64,000 bases of DNA. It comes from Taklimakanibacter albus. GTDB lineage: Bacteria > Pseudomonadota > Alphaproteobacteria > Rhizobiales > Aestuariivirgaceae. This document shows positions 8,431-16,910 of this stretch, piece after piece; position 1 is the first letter of the stretch; every line of letters starts with the position of its first letter. A program made the translations under genes and the position numbers. The notes under the pieces were generated by a model. That model was not told where the DNA came from and ran no database searches. It saw only the letters and a list, made by a program, of their open reading frames with translations. Where the stretch lies: the NCBI RefSeq assembly GCF_016595235.1, contig NZ_JAENHL010000007.1, positions 248,001-312,000 on the forward strand, given 5' to 3'.

Positions 8431-9476
8431 CGGCTCACCACGACCGCATCGGCCGGATCATAGGTGAGGCTCACCAGGTCACCCGGAATGGGCGCTTCGG
8501 CGCGCTGCCCGCCGGCGAGCCTGAGATCGAGCTTCACCGAGCGGTCGGCCGCGGCATGCAGGATGAGCTTCGTCATCGCGCCGCCGAATATGGCTTCTTC
8601 CACCTCCGCCCGGATCGTCACCGGTCCCTGCCCGAGCTTCAGCGATTCCGGCCTTATGCAGAGCAGCACGTCCTGCCCCGTCCGGACCTCGGACGTATCG
8701 GCGCAGAGAAGCTCGCCGGCCGTCGTCTGCAGCTTGCCCGGCCCTGCCAGGACTCCGGGGATCAGATTATTGTCGCCGAAGAAGCCCGCCACGAAACGCG
8801 TGCGTGGCTTGAAATAGATATCCTTGGGCGAGCCGACCTGCTCGATGCGGCCCTGGCTCATCACCACGATGCGGTCCGACATGGTGATCGCCTCGTCCTG
8901 ATCATGGGTGACGAAGACGAAGGTCGTCTCGATGCGGCGCTGGATCTGCTTGAGGAACAGTTGCATCTGCCGGCGCAGGGTGGCGTCGAGTGCCGCCAGC
9001 GGCTCGTCGAGCAGGATCACCTTGGGCTCGCAGACGATGGCGCGCGCCAAGGCGACACGCTGCTTCTGGCCGCCCGACAATTGCGCCGGATAGCGATCGC
9101 GCAGCGACGACAATCCGACGATATCGAGCGTATCGTCGATGAGTTTCGCTGTCTTGGGCCCGTTGCGGCGCTGGACCAGCGGCCCATAACCGGCATTCTC
9201 CAGCACCGTCATATGCGGGAAGAGCGCGTAGTCCTGGAAAACCGTGTTGAAAGGCCGGCGGTTGGCGGCGAGCCTGGTGATGTCCTGCCCCTCGAACAGG
9301 ATCTGCCCGCCCGACGCCTCGGTGAAGCCGCCCATCAGTCGGAGCACCGTGGTCTTGCCGGAGCCCGAGGGCCCGAGCAGCGTCAGGAACTCGCCATTCG
9401 CCACCCCGAGCGACAGAGGATGCAGAACCTCGACCGGCCCGTAACGTTTCGTGACGTCTCTGAGTTCGAGCCCCAT
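8427..9476 (-). CDS. Pot-type ABC transporter ATP-binding protein
   Basis: This importer ATPase has 349 residues. The start at 9476 (MGLELRDV) is preferred over an upstream in-frame start because a GGGGGA element precedes it and it lies just after the previous stop. It shows Walker A GPSGSGKTT, signature LSGGQKQRV, Walker B VILLDEPLAALD and switch loop FVTHDQDEAI, with a C-terminal TOBE-like domain (FFGDNNLIPG, IRPESLKLG). It energises the two permeases directly downstream. It is separated from its receptor gene by an enolase-superfamily gene, an unusual placement. Confidence 0.91.
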   Translation of the reverse strand: MGLELRDVTKRYGPVEVLHPLSLGVANGEFLTLLGPSGSGKTTVLRLMGGFTEASGGQILFEGQDITRLAANRRPFNTVFQDYALFPHMTVLENAGYGPLVQRRNGPKTAKLIDDTLDIVGLSSLRDRYPAQLSGGQKQRVALARAIVCEPKVILLDEPLAALDATLRRQMQLFLKQIQRRIETTFVFVTHDQDEAITMSDRIVVMSQGRIEQVGSPKDIYFKPRTRFVAGFFGDNNLIPGVLAGPGKLQTTAGELLCADTSEVRTGQDVLLCIRPESLKLGQGPVTIRAEVEEAIFGGAMTKLILHAAADRSVKLDLRLAGGQRAEAPIPGDLVSLTYDPADAVVVSR

Positions 9477-9487
9477 CGGTCCCCCGT

Positions 9488-10708
9488 TCAGGCGACAGTA
9501 TAGCGCTTCACCACGTCCCAATCGACCTCGACGCCGAGGCCGGGTTTCGTCGGCAGCGCGATGGTGCCGTCCGGTGCCAGCACCAGCTCTTCCTGCGCCA
9601 GCTCGCGGCGCAGCCGCTCATGGCAGAGCTGCGGCGGCAGATATTCGATGAAGGCGCAATGATCGGTGACGAAGGCCAGATGCGCCGTGGCGGAGATCGA
9701 TATGCCGGTCTTCCAGCAATGCGGCACGATGGTGCGCCCGCGTACTTTCGCCATGTCGCAGACGATCTTCGCCTCGCCGATGCCGCCGACGCGGCCGACA
9801 TCGGGCTGCGCCACCTGCACTTTGCCGATATCCAGAAGTTCCTCGAATTCGAAGCGCGTCGCGAGCCACTCACCAAATGCCAAAGGCATCGGCGCCTTCT
9901 CGGCCAGTTTCGCCATCTCCTTGACATTGTCGGACCACAGCGGCGTCTCGAGGAAATAGGGTTTGAACTCACCCCAGTCCTTAACGACCGAATAACAGGT
10001 GTCGGCATCTTCCCATAGATACTGCACATCGACCATCAAGGTGACGTCATAGCCGATCGTCTTGCGTACAGCGGCCAGCACCTCCGTGTGGCGGTCGTAG
10101 CTTTCCCGCATGCCGCCATGGGCATAGGGGCCGTTCATGGTGATCTCGGTCTTCATCGCCCTGAAGCCGAGCTTCTTGGCGCGCAAGGCGGATTCACACA
10201 AGGCGTCGCGATACTCCTCGAAGCGCCGGCCGGCCGGCTGCAATGAGGCATAGGGCGTGATCGTCTTCCTTGTCGCACCGCCGAGAAGTGCATGGACCGG
10301 CTCATCCACCGCCTTGCCGCACAGATCCCACAGCGCCATCTCGACGGCGCTCAGCGCGTGGATGACCATGCCGCGCCGCCCGTTCATCGCCGTGCCGATA
10401 TAGGCCTTGCGCCACAGCTCGCCGATGTCAAAGGGATCGGCGCCGATGAGCATCTCCTTGATGGAGAGGCCCATCGTATGGGTGCCCGGCGCCTCGATGC
10501 AGGCTTTCGCCATCCACGGATTGGCGTCGCATTCCCCCACGCCGCTCACGCCGCCGTCGGTATGGATGACGACGACGAGACTGTCCTGCGCCGATGAGGT
10601 GAAGCTCACATCATAATCGGGCGCCAGCAGCACATGGCATTCTATGTCGGTGATCTTGAGGCGCGGCGGTGTGGTCGTGAGCTGCGGCGAGACCGTCATC
10701 AGCGTCAT
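9488..10708 (-). CDS. Mandelate racemase/muconate lactonizing enzyme (enolase superfamily)
   Basis: This TIM-barrel enzyme of 406 residues belongs to the enolase superfamily, whose members abstract a proton alpha to a carboxylate using a divalent metal. Likely metal ligands are the Asp in MVDVQYLW, the Glu in FLETPLW and the Glu in AFGEWLA; a late His in VPHCWKTG is a candidate base. The usual KxK at the end of the second barrel strand reads KTE here, so the second lysine is replaced. The start is supported by GGAG seven bases upstream. It lies between the receptor and ATPase genes of a Pot-type importer, so it probably acts as a dehydratase or epimerase on the imported carboxylate or one made from it. 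Confidence 0.87.
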   Translation of the reverse strand: MTLMTVSPQLTTTPPRLKITDIECHVLLAPDYDVSFTSSAQDSLVVVIHTDGGVSGVGECDANPWMAKACIEAPGTHTMGLSIKEMLIGADPFDIGELWRKAYIGTAMNGRRGMVIHALSAVEMALWDLCGKAVDEPVHALLGGATRKTITPYASLQPAGRRFEEYRDALCESALRAKKLGFRAMKTEITMNGPYAHGGMRESYDRHTEVLAAVRKTIGYDVTLMVDVQYLWEDADTCYSVVKDWGEFKPYFLETPLWSDNVKEMAKLAEKAPMPLAFGEWLATRFEFEELLDIGKVQVAQPDVGRVGGIGEAKIVCDMAKVRGRTIVPHCWKTGISISATAHLAFVTDHCAFIEYLPPQLCHERLRRELAQEELVLAPDGTIALPTKPGLGVEVDWDVVKRYTVA

Positions 10709-10729
10709 GGTAACTCCATCATGCGTGGT

Positions 10730-10756
10730 AAAAAGGGAGGCCGGTCTACCCGGCCT
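10730..10756 (-). terminator. Hairpin plus T-run between receptor and enolase genes
   Basis: On the minus strand, AGGCCGG-GTAGA-CCGGCCT forms a 7-bp GC-rich stem overlapping the receptor stop codon, followed three bases later by TTTTT. This is the layout of an intrinsic terminator. Inside the operon it would act as a partial terminator or 3'-end stabiliser, giving more receptor transcript than downstream transcript. Confidence 0.6.
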
Positions 10757-11789
10757 TTATCTCATTCCAGAGCGCCACCCGCTTCTCGTAATTCTCGGCG
10801 GTTTCGAGCCAGGAAAGCTTGTCGCCGTAAGTGAGGCCGGCGGCCTTGTTCACATCGACATTGGTCGTATTGCCGTAATTGTGCTTCTCGGTGAGCGCCT
10901 TGCCGACCGCGCCGTCGAGACAGGCATTCATCCAGGCGAGCGCCAGCTCCTTGTCCTTCGCGCCGGCCGACAATTCCCAGCAATCGAGCCAGCCGACCGC
11001 CTTCTCCTTGGGGATGGTCAGCGCCGCCTTGACGCCCTTCTTCACCAGCGCCGGCACTTGCGGCTCACCCATCGAATACATGAGCTTGATGCCGTTCTGG
11101 GCGAAGAGATTCACCCCGTCGTCGAAGCCGGCATAATAGCTGAGCAGGAACTTCTTCTGACCCGTCAGCTTCTCCTTCACCTTGGCGAAGTCGTCATCGG
11201 TGAGCTTATAGGGATTGGCGGCGCCGACGATCAGCGCGCCGAGCGTGATCGAGTTGTTGGCGTCGTCCTGCCACAACATCTGCTGGGCGTATTTCTCGTC
11301 CCACATGACTTCCCAACTCTCGGGCGGCGTCGGGAATGCGTCGGTGTCATAAACGAGCGGCAGCGAGCCCCAGGCAAAGGGCAGGCCATAGCGCTCCTCG
11401 CCCTGCATTACCGCTTTCACGGTGGCGAATTCGGGTGCCAGATTCTTCAGATTGGGCAGCTTGGCCGGGTCGATGGGCTGCAGCAATTTGGCATCGACAT
11501 AACGCGGGAAAAGCGAGGTGTCGAAGGAGACGAGATCGAAGTCGGCGCCTTGCGAGCCCTGCATCTTGGCGAACATCTCATCAGCCGAGCCGGCATAGAC
11601 GACATTTACTGTGGCGCCCGTGTCCGACTTGAACTTGTCGAGCCATTCGGGCTCGGCATAACCTTCCCAGGTCAGGATCCGCAATGTGCGGTCCTGGGCG
11701 CGAAGCACGGCGGGAGCCGCCAGGGTGGCGGCGGCGGTGGCGAGCGATCCCGTGAGGAAGCGCCGGCGGTCGACAGTGGTCAAGATCAT
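10746..11789 (-). CDS. Pot-type ABC transporter, periplasmic substrate-binding protein
   Basis: This periplasmic receptor of the second Pot-type importer has 347 residues. A twin-arginine signal (DRRRFLTG, about residues 7-14) with an Ala-rich hydrophobic segment and an LRAQD cleavage region predicts Tat export. The mature domain begins LRILTWEGY, a PotD-like strand. A strong AAGGAGGAAC element precedes the ATG. It is third in the operon, after an SDR and a zinc alcohol dehydrogenase. It is clearly diverged from the other two Pot-type receptors in this window, so a different ligand is likely. Confidence 0.91.
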   Translation of the reverse strand: MILTTVDRRRFLTGSLATAAATLAAPAVLRAQDRTLRILTWEGYAEPEWLDKFKSDTGATVNVVYAGSADEMFAKMQGSQGADFDLVSFDTSLFPRYVDAKLLQPIDPAKLPNLKNLAPEFATVKAVMQGEERYGLPFAWGSLPLVYDTDAFPTPPESWEVMWDEKYAQQMLWQDDANNSITLGALIVGAANPYKLTDDDFAKVKEKLTGQKKFLLSYYAGFDDGVNLFAQNGIKLMYSMGEPQVPALVKKGVKAALTIPKEKAVGWLDCWELSAGAKDKELALAWMNACLDGAVGKALTEKHNYGNTTNVDVNKAAGLTYGDKLSWLETAENYEKRVALWNEIKAG

Positions 11790-11814
11790 GCTGTTCCTCC
11801 TTTTATGTTATGCG

Positions 11815-12942
11815 TCAAAATCCGTCGAAGCGCAGGACGACGCGGTTGACGCGCCCCGTTTCGACCAGAGCGATGGCTTCGTTGATGCGCTCGAAGCTCC
11901 AGACCTCGCTGACGAGCGATTTGAGATCGAGCAGTCCATGCTTGACGAAACGCAGCGCCTTGGGAAAGTCGATCATCGGCCGGGTCGAGCCATAGCTCGA
12001 GCCGATGACGCGGTTCTCGTCCTGCGCAATCCAGTAAGGTGGAAAGCCCGCCAGCGCATTTTCGGTCGGCTGTCCGATCAGCACCGTGGTGCCGGCCCGT
12101 CTTGTGGCCCGATAGCAAAGCTCGGCCTGCTCGGTGATGCCGGTCGCCTCGAAAGTGAAATCGGCGCCGTCGCCGGTGATGGCGCGCACCTGCGCCACCG
12201 GATCGCCTTCCGATGCATCGACGAAATGCGTCGCGCCGAAATGCAGCGCCTCCACTTTCTTCTCGGGCCTGACATCGACGGCGACGATGGGGAAGGCATT
12301 GCAGAGCTTGGCGCCCTGGACGACGCTGAGGCCAACGCCGCCGCAGCCGAACACGGCGACGCTGTCGCCGGGCCGGAGCCGCGCCGTGTTGATCGCCGCA
12401 CCAATGCCCGCCATCGCGCCGCAGCCCAGAAGGCAGGCCTCTTCGGACGAGGTTTCAGGCTCGACACGGATCGCGCCATTATGCGGCACGATCGTATATT
12501 CGCAGAAGGACGAGACGAGGCTCAGATGATGGATGGGCTTGCCGTCGCGCTCGAAGAAGCGCGTTGTATTGTCCCACATCGTGCCAAGCGCCGCGGCGCG
12601 CGCCACTTCCTCGCACAGCACCATGCGGCCGGCGACGCAGAAGCGGCACTGGCCGCAGGACGGCGTGAAGGTGAGCACCACTTTCTCACCGATGCGCGAC
12701 TTTGATACACCGGGACCGACGGACTCGATGATGCCGCAGGCCTCGTGTCCCAGGATCACCGGCTTCGGATGTGCCCACACACCGCGCAGATAATGGATAT
12801 CGCTCCGGCAGATGCCGGTGGTCTCGATCTTCACCCGCACTTCCATCGCATGCGGATCATCGATCTTCACCTGGCGGAGCGAAAGCACATCGCCTTCGCC
12901 CGGCGCATCGCAGACGGCGGCAAGCATGTCGAGCTGAGCCAT
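11815..12942 (-). CDS. Zinc-dependent alcohol dehydrogenase (MDR family)
   Basis: This medium-chain alcohol dehydrogenase has 375 residues. The start at 12942 is chosen for the GAGGAGGG element upstream. Catalytic zinc ligands are the Cys in TGICRSD, the His in GHEACG and the Cys in LLGCGAMAG. The structural zinc site is complete (CGQCRFCVAGRMVLC). The NAD-binding motif is FGCGGVGLS. The pattern resembles class III/aryl-alcohol-type enzymes. It is second in the operon after an SDR gene and probably oxidises an alcohol group of the imported substrate or an intermediate. Confidence 0.9.
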   Translation of the reverse strand: MAQLDMLAAVCDAPGEGDVLSLRQVKIDDPHAMEVRVKIETTGICRSDIHYLRGVWAHPKPVILGHEACGIIESVGPGVSKSRIGEKVVLTFTPSCGQCRFCVAGRMVLCEEVARAAALGTMWDNTTRFFERDGKPIHHLSLVSSFCEYTIVPHNGAIRVEPETSSEEACLLGCGAMAGIGAAINTARLRPGDSVAVFGCGGVGLSVVQGAKLCNAFPIVAVDVRPEKKVEALHFGATHFVDASEGDPVAQVRAITGDGADFTFEATGITEQAELCYRATRRAGTTVLIGQPTENALAGFPPYWIAQDENRVIGSSYGSTRPMIDFPKALRFVKHGLLDLKSLVSEVWSFERINEAIALVETGRVNRVVLRFDGF

Positions 12943-12952
12943 GGCGCCCTCC

Positions 12953-13732
12953 TCACACCATGACCAGGCCGCCATCGACCGGCAACACCGTGCCGGTGAT
13001 GAAGCTTGCCTGATCGGAAGCCAGGAACAGGACGGCGCTCGCCACCTCCGCCGGCGTCGCGTAACGCCCGATCGGATGCAGCCCGGCCAGCACCTTCATG
13101 CCGGCCGCCTCGCCGCCTTCCATGCCCGAGGCATAACCGCGCGTCAGCGGCGTATCAATGACGCCCGGCGCCACTGCATTGGCGCGCAGTCCCTGCTTGG
13201 CATAATCGGCGGCGATGCAGCGGGCGAGATGATGGAGACCCGCTTTGGCGACATTGTAGGCGACATCGCCTTCCCAGGCGACGAGCCCCGCCACCGATCC
13301 GACGAAAGTCACCGAAGGCTTCGTGCCTTTGACCAGCGCCGGCAGCAGGCGCTTCGAAAGATGGAAGGCGGCATTGAGATGCAGACCGATCATCCGGTCC
13401 CAGGTGTCATCGTCGGTTTCATGGGTGGGGGCGGTGCGGCTCACATCGATGCCCGCGCAATGCACGAAGATGTCGAGGCCGCCGAGCGTGGCAAGCACTT
13501 CTCTTGCCGCCCGGTCGAGTGCCGTGCGGTCGAGAAGATCGGCTTCGACCACACTCACTTGCCGTTCCGGCGACGACAGCCGCACCGCCATGGCACGCGC
13601 CTGCGTTCCATGCCGCGACGCACCGATCGCCACATGGGCGCCGGCGCCGGCCAGGGCTTCCACCACGGACGCCCCGATGCCGCTCGATCCGCCGGTCACA
13701 TAGGCCCGCCGGCCCACCAAAATCCCAGACAT
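12953..13732 (-). CDS. SDR-family NAD(P)-dependent oxidoreductase, first gene of the operon
   Basis: This classical short-chain dehydrogenase has 259 residues: TGGSSGIG near residue 14, catalytic serine in VGSVAG, YNVAK, and PVDGGLVM at the C-terminus. In place of NNAG it has HCAG. Ten bases separate its stop codon from the alcohol dehydrogenase start. It heads the ten-gene operon and is divergent from the GntR gene at 13809, a layout that strongly suggests local control by that regulator. Confidence 0.9.
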   Translation of the reverse strand: MSGILVGRRAYVTGGSSGIGASVVEALAGAGAHVAIGASRHGTQARAMAVRLSSPERQVSVVEADLLDRTALDRAAREVLATLGGLDIFVHCAGIDVSRTAPTHETDDDTWDRMIGLHLNAAFHLSKRLLPALVKGTKPSVTFVGSVAGLVAWEGDVAYNVAKAGLHHLARCIAADYAKQGLRANAVAPGVIDTPLTRGYASGMEGGEAAGMKVLAGLHPIGRYATPAEVASAVLFLASDQASFITGTVLPVDGGLVMV

Positions 13733-13758
13733 TTCCTGTATTTCCCTGGTATTTTATT

Positions 13759-13790
13759 ATGCTAATGTGCTAATTGTATACAAATAGCAT
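13759..13790. promoter_or_regulatory. Putative GntR/FCD operator between divergent genes
   Basis: A perfect 10-bp palindrome TTGTATACAA lies at 13774-13783, inside a wider pair of inverted hexamers (ATGCTA at 13759, TAGCAT at 13785). Short palindromes of this kind are typical operators of FCD-subfamily GntR regulators. For the minus-strand operon it overlaps a possible -35 (TTGTAT) lying 16 bases from CATAAT. Binding here could repress both the operon and the regulator gene. Confidence 0.55.
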
Positions 13791-13808
13791 GAATAGGCAA
13801 GGGCTTCC

Positions 13809-14468
13809 TTGGCTGCCGATACGCGATCCTCACCCGCACCTGCCCGACAGAGCCTCGCCGAGCAGGCCGCCGACGTCATCGTGACCGGGATCTATTCGGG
13901 CGCGCTCAAGCCCGGCGCGCGGCTCTTCGAAAAGGAGCTCGCGCAGCAACTCGCCATGAGCCGCGTACCCTTGCGCGAGGCGCTGAAGATCCTCGAGGCG
14001 CAAGGCATCGTCGAATCCATTCCCCATAAGGGCAGCCGCATCACTCTCTTCGGCGAGGAACGTACCGGCCATATCGTCGAGGCACGCATCGCGCTCGAGC
14101 GCATCGCCGTGACCGCGGCCGCGCCCCGTTACAAGGCCAACCCGGCGTTCGCCTCAGGCCTCGATCACCTCATCACGCGCATGGAAAGTGCTGCCGCCCA
14201 GCTCGACTGGATCACCATCAGCAAGGCCGATCTCGATTTCCACCGCGAGATCTGCCGGGTCAGCGGCAATGAAATCATCGGCAAGCTGTGGGAGTCGCTC
14301 GCCCGCCATGTCTTCATCACCTTCGGGCTGGAGAAGCGCAAGCCTGAGGACGCGGCGGCGCTGGGCGAACAGCACCGCCGCCTGCGCGATCTCCTCGTCG
14401 CCGGCGACGTCGCCAGCCTTCAGTCGGAGATCGAAGCCCATATCCTGCGCATCAGACGGCGGACTTAA
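13809..14468 (+). CDS. GntR-family transcriptional regulator (FCD subfamily)
   Basis: This DNA-binding repressor has 219 residues, with an N-terminal winged helix (VIVTGIYSGALKPG, then SRVPLREALKILEAQGIV) and an all-helical FCD ligand domain. The FCD metal or ligand site is suggested by DLDFHREI and a later EQHRRL. Translation starts at TTG (13809): the first in-frame stop upstream is at 13794 and an AAGGG element precedes the TTG. It is divergent from the SDR/enolase/Pot operon and convergent with the ankyrin-VOC gene, overlapping it by four bases. Effector is probably a carboxylate or intermediate of that pathway. Confidence 0.9.
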   Translation: MAADTRSSPAPARQSLAEQAADVIVTGIYSGALKPGARLFEKELAQQLAMSRVPLREALKILEAQGIVESIPHKGSRITLFGEERTGHIVEARIALERIAVTAAAPRYKANPAFASGLDHLITRMESAAAQLDWITISKADLDFHREICRVSGNEIIGKLWESLARHVFITFGLEKRKPEDAAALGEQHRRLRDLLVAGDVASLQSEIEAHILRIRRRT

Positions 14469-15727
14469 GCCCCCTCATTCAGCGCCGTCCCATCCGCGGG
14501 CCCCGTCGCCTCGCTGCCGATCCTGAGGCGATGCCCGTCGATATCCTCGACATTCATTTCGCGCAGGCCCCACGGAAAATTGGCCGGCGCCTGGCGGATG
14601 ATCGCACCGCTCTTCTTGTAATCCTCATAAAGCGCATCGACATCCCGGATGAAGATCGAGATCCACATGCCGCGCGCACCCTGCGCATCGTGGCACAGGA
14701 AAATCCGGATCGAGTCACGGAAGACGCAGCCGAAACTGGGCGGCGAGCCCCAATCCCATTCCTTGTAAAAGCCGAGCTTCTCCACATAATAGGCGATGGA
14801 AGCCGTCACATCCTTCACATTGAGGATCGGAACGGCGGATTCGAACCGGTTGTCGCTTTGCTCGGCGGGGCTCGCACCCGCCGCGACGAGCGCCTTGGCG
14901 ATCCTGCTGTCCATTTTTGGCGACACATAGTTGAGGGGCGTGTTGCCGCGATCGTCCTTGGCGCCCGGATCGGCGCCAAGCTCGAGCAGCAGCGCCACCA
15001 TGTCCGGCCGCTCCTTCAGCACCGCGAAATGAAGCGGCATGCGGCGATGCTCGAAGCGGCTCATCTGCCGGCTCAGCAGGTGAGGATCGGCCTTGACGAG
15101 CTTGCGCACCGGATCGGCGCGGTTGAGGGCGACGGCTGAGAAGATCGTCGGCGCGGCCCCCTTGGCCAGCAGATAGTCCGCGACCTCGCTCTGGATATGC
15201 TGGAAGCAGGTGGCCCAGCCGATCACACTCATCTCGTGATCATCCCCGGCCCCCTCGACATCACCGCCGACCGCGACGAGACGCTTCACGACAGCGAGGT
15301 GGCCCTCGGCCGCCGCCCAATGGAGTGGACAGGCGCGGTCGAACTTGTCGCGCTCATTGACGTCGCAGCCGAGGTCGAGCAGCAGGTTGACGCAATCGAG
15401 ATGCCCGCTTTGCGCCGCGAGATGCAGGAGCGGCATCCGCCACTGGCCACCGGTGAGCGTGATCTTGGCCGGATAGTCGGCAAGCAGGCGCTTGAGCTCG
15501 ACCGCATTGCCGGTCGTCACGGCGGCGATGATCTGGCCGTCGGCGCTTTCGACATCGACATGCGCCTTGAGTGCCCGCCAGCTCGCAAAGCCATAGTCGC
15601 GCGCGATGGCGAGCTGGGCTTGATGCAGCTTGGTTTCGGGATCCTTCACCCGCAATTCAGCCAGATGTTCCTTGGCGGCTTTCTTCAGCCACGCCAGATC
15701 GGGACGTTCGGGGAGTGCTTTAGTCAT
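14465..15727 (-). CDS. Ankyrin-repeat and glyoxalase (VOC) fusion protein
   Basis: This 420-residue protein has three parts. Residues 1-60 form a helical segment with LAWLKKAAKEHLAELR and YGFASWRALKAHV, seen in other ankyrin proteins of this type. Residues about 65-290 hold several ankyrin repeats, for example PLLHLAAQSGHLDCVNLLL and CPLHWAAAEGHLAVVKRLV. Residues about 300-405 form a vicinal-oxygen-chelate domain beginning VPILNVKDVTASIAYYVEKLG. The VOC part resembles bleomycin-resistance/glyoxalase folds, but whether it keeps a metal site is unclear. An AAGAAGG element precedes the ATG. Cytoplasmic; function unknown. Its stop codon overlaps that of the GntR gene at a shared TTAA. Confidence 0.87.
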   Translation of the reverse strand: MTKALPERPDLAWLKKAAKEHLAELRVKDPETKLHQAQLAIARDYGFASWRALKAHVDVESADGQIIAAVTTGNAVELKRLLADYPAKITLTGGQWRMPLLHLAAQSGHLDCVNLLLDLGCDVNERDKFDRACPLHWAAAEGHLAVVKRLVAVGGDVEGAGDDHEMSVIGWATCFQHIQSEVADYLLAKGAAPTIFSAVALNRADPVRKLVKADPHLLSRQMSRFEHRRMPLHFAVLKERPDMVALLLELGADPGAKDDRGNTPLNYVSPKMDSRIAKALVAAGASPAEQSDNRFESAVPILNVKDVTASIAYYVEKLGFYKEWDWGSPPSFGCVFRDSIRIFLCHDAQGARGMWISIFIRDVDALYEDYKKSGAIIRQAPANFPWGLREMNVEDIDGHRLRIGSEATGPADGTALNEGA

Positions 15728-15941
15728 AGAACACCTTCTTTCGAGGCGCCCGGTGTCCGCGGCTCACGGGCCGGAAAGAAGATGTGAATCACATCATGCG
15801 TGGAGGCGGGTTCAACCCTTTACGCGGACCGTCGGTCGCCTGCTCGACCGTTGCGGCGATCATATGGACTCCGCCACAGTAAAGTCAACTTCCACCCGAA
15901 ATGTCTCCGCGCCAAAGTCGGGTCTCAAAATCACAACGCCT

Positions 15942-16910
15942 ATGCGCCTCTTTCTCAAGCTTGCCCTCACGGTCGCAGCCCTACTGCTTGTGCTGATCGG
16001 CTTGACCGTCCAGCCACTGTTCCGGCAGACGAAGGTGATCGCAGTACCGGCAGTGTCGCCCGAACGCCTGAAGGCGCATGTGCGCATGCTGAGCGAGACC
16101 TTGCATCCGCGCAGCGTCGAGGAACTGACCAATCTCGAGGCGGCGGCCAGCTACATCCACACCGAGTTCACCGCAACGGGCGCCGTCGTCGCCGACCAAT
16201 GGTTCACGGACCGCGGTGAGAAATACCGCAATGTGATCGCCCGTTTCGGACCGGCGGAAGGCCCGCTCCTCGTCATCGGCGCGCATTATGATTCCTTTGA
16301 GACGACACCCGGCGCCGATGACAATGCCAGCGGCGTTGCCGGACTCATCGAACTGGCGGGCCTTCTCGGCCGTCATCCGCCGCAACGGCCGATCGAGCTC
16401 GTGGCCTATACGAACGAAGAGCCGCCGCATTTCCGATACCCGTCCATGGGCAGCGCCCATCATGCGGAATCACTGCGGGCCGGCGGCCGCGAGGTCTCGC
16501 TGATGCTGGCGCTCGAAATGGTCGGCTGGTTCAGCGACGCGCCGGACAGCCAGACCTATCCTGTGCCCGGTATGACTCTCCTCTATCCCGACAAGGGCGA
16601 TTTTATCGCCATCATCGGCCGCTTCGGCGATTGGTCCGAAACACGTGAAGTGAAGGCCGCGATGCGGAGCGCCGGCGATCTTCCGGTCCACTCCATGAAC
16701 AGTCTCGCGGTGATCCCCGGCGTCGACTTCTCCGACCATCTCAATTATTGGGCCGAAGGTTACCCGGCGCTGATGACCACCGACACCGCCTTCTACCGCA
16801 ATCCCTACTATCATGCGGCCGAAGACACCTATGACAGGCTCGACTATACGCGGATGGCCAAGGTCGTCGAAGGCGTCTTCGCCGTCGTGCAAGTCCACTC
16901 AGCCCGTTAA
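15942..16910 (+). CDS. M28-family zinc aminopeptidase, membrane-anchored or exported
   Basis: This protein has 322 residues from the ATG at 15942, which places a classic hydrophobic signal or anchor (RLFLKLALTVAALLLVLIG) at the very N-terminus. In-frame ATGs upstream, such as 15864, are possible but lack a better ribosome site. Di-zinc ligands of the M28 family are visible: His and Asp in GAHYDSF, Asp in PGADDNASG, catalytic Glu pair in NEEPPH and a late His in YYHAAEDTYD. It probably trims N-terminal residues from peptides in the periplasm. It is convergent with ggt, sharing a TTAA stop overlap; both products fit extracytoplasmic peptide or glutathione turnover. Confidence 0.85.
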   Translation: MRLFLKLALTVAALLLVLIGLTVQPLFRQTKVIAVPAVSPERLKAHVRMLSETLHPRSVEELTNLEAAASYIHTEFTATGAVVADQWFTDRGEKYRNVIARFGPAEGPLLVIGAHYDSFETTPGADDNASGVAGLIELAGLLGRHPPQRPIELVAYTNEEPPHFRYPSMGSAHHAESLRAGGREVSLMLALEMVGWFSDAPDSQTYPVPGMTLLYPDKGDFIAIIGRFGDWSETREVKAAMRSAGDLPVHSMNSLAVIPGVDFSDHLNYWAEGYPALMTTDTAFYRNPYYHAAEDTYDRLDYTRMAKVVEGVFAVVQVHSAR

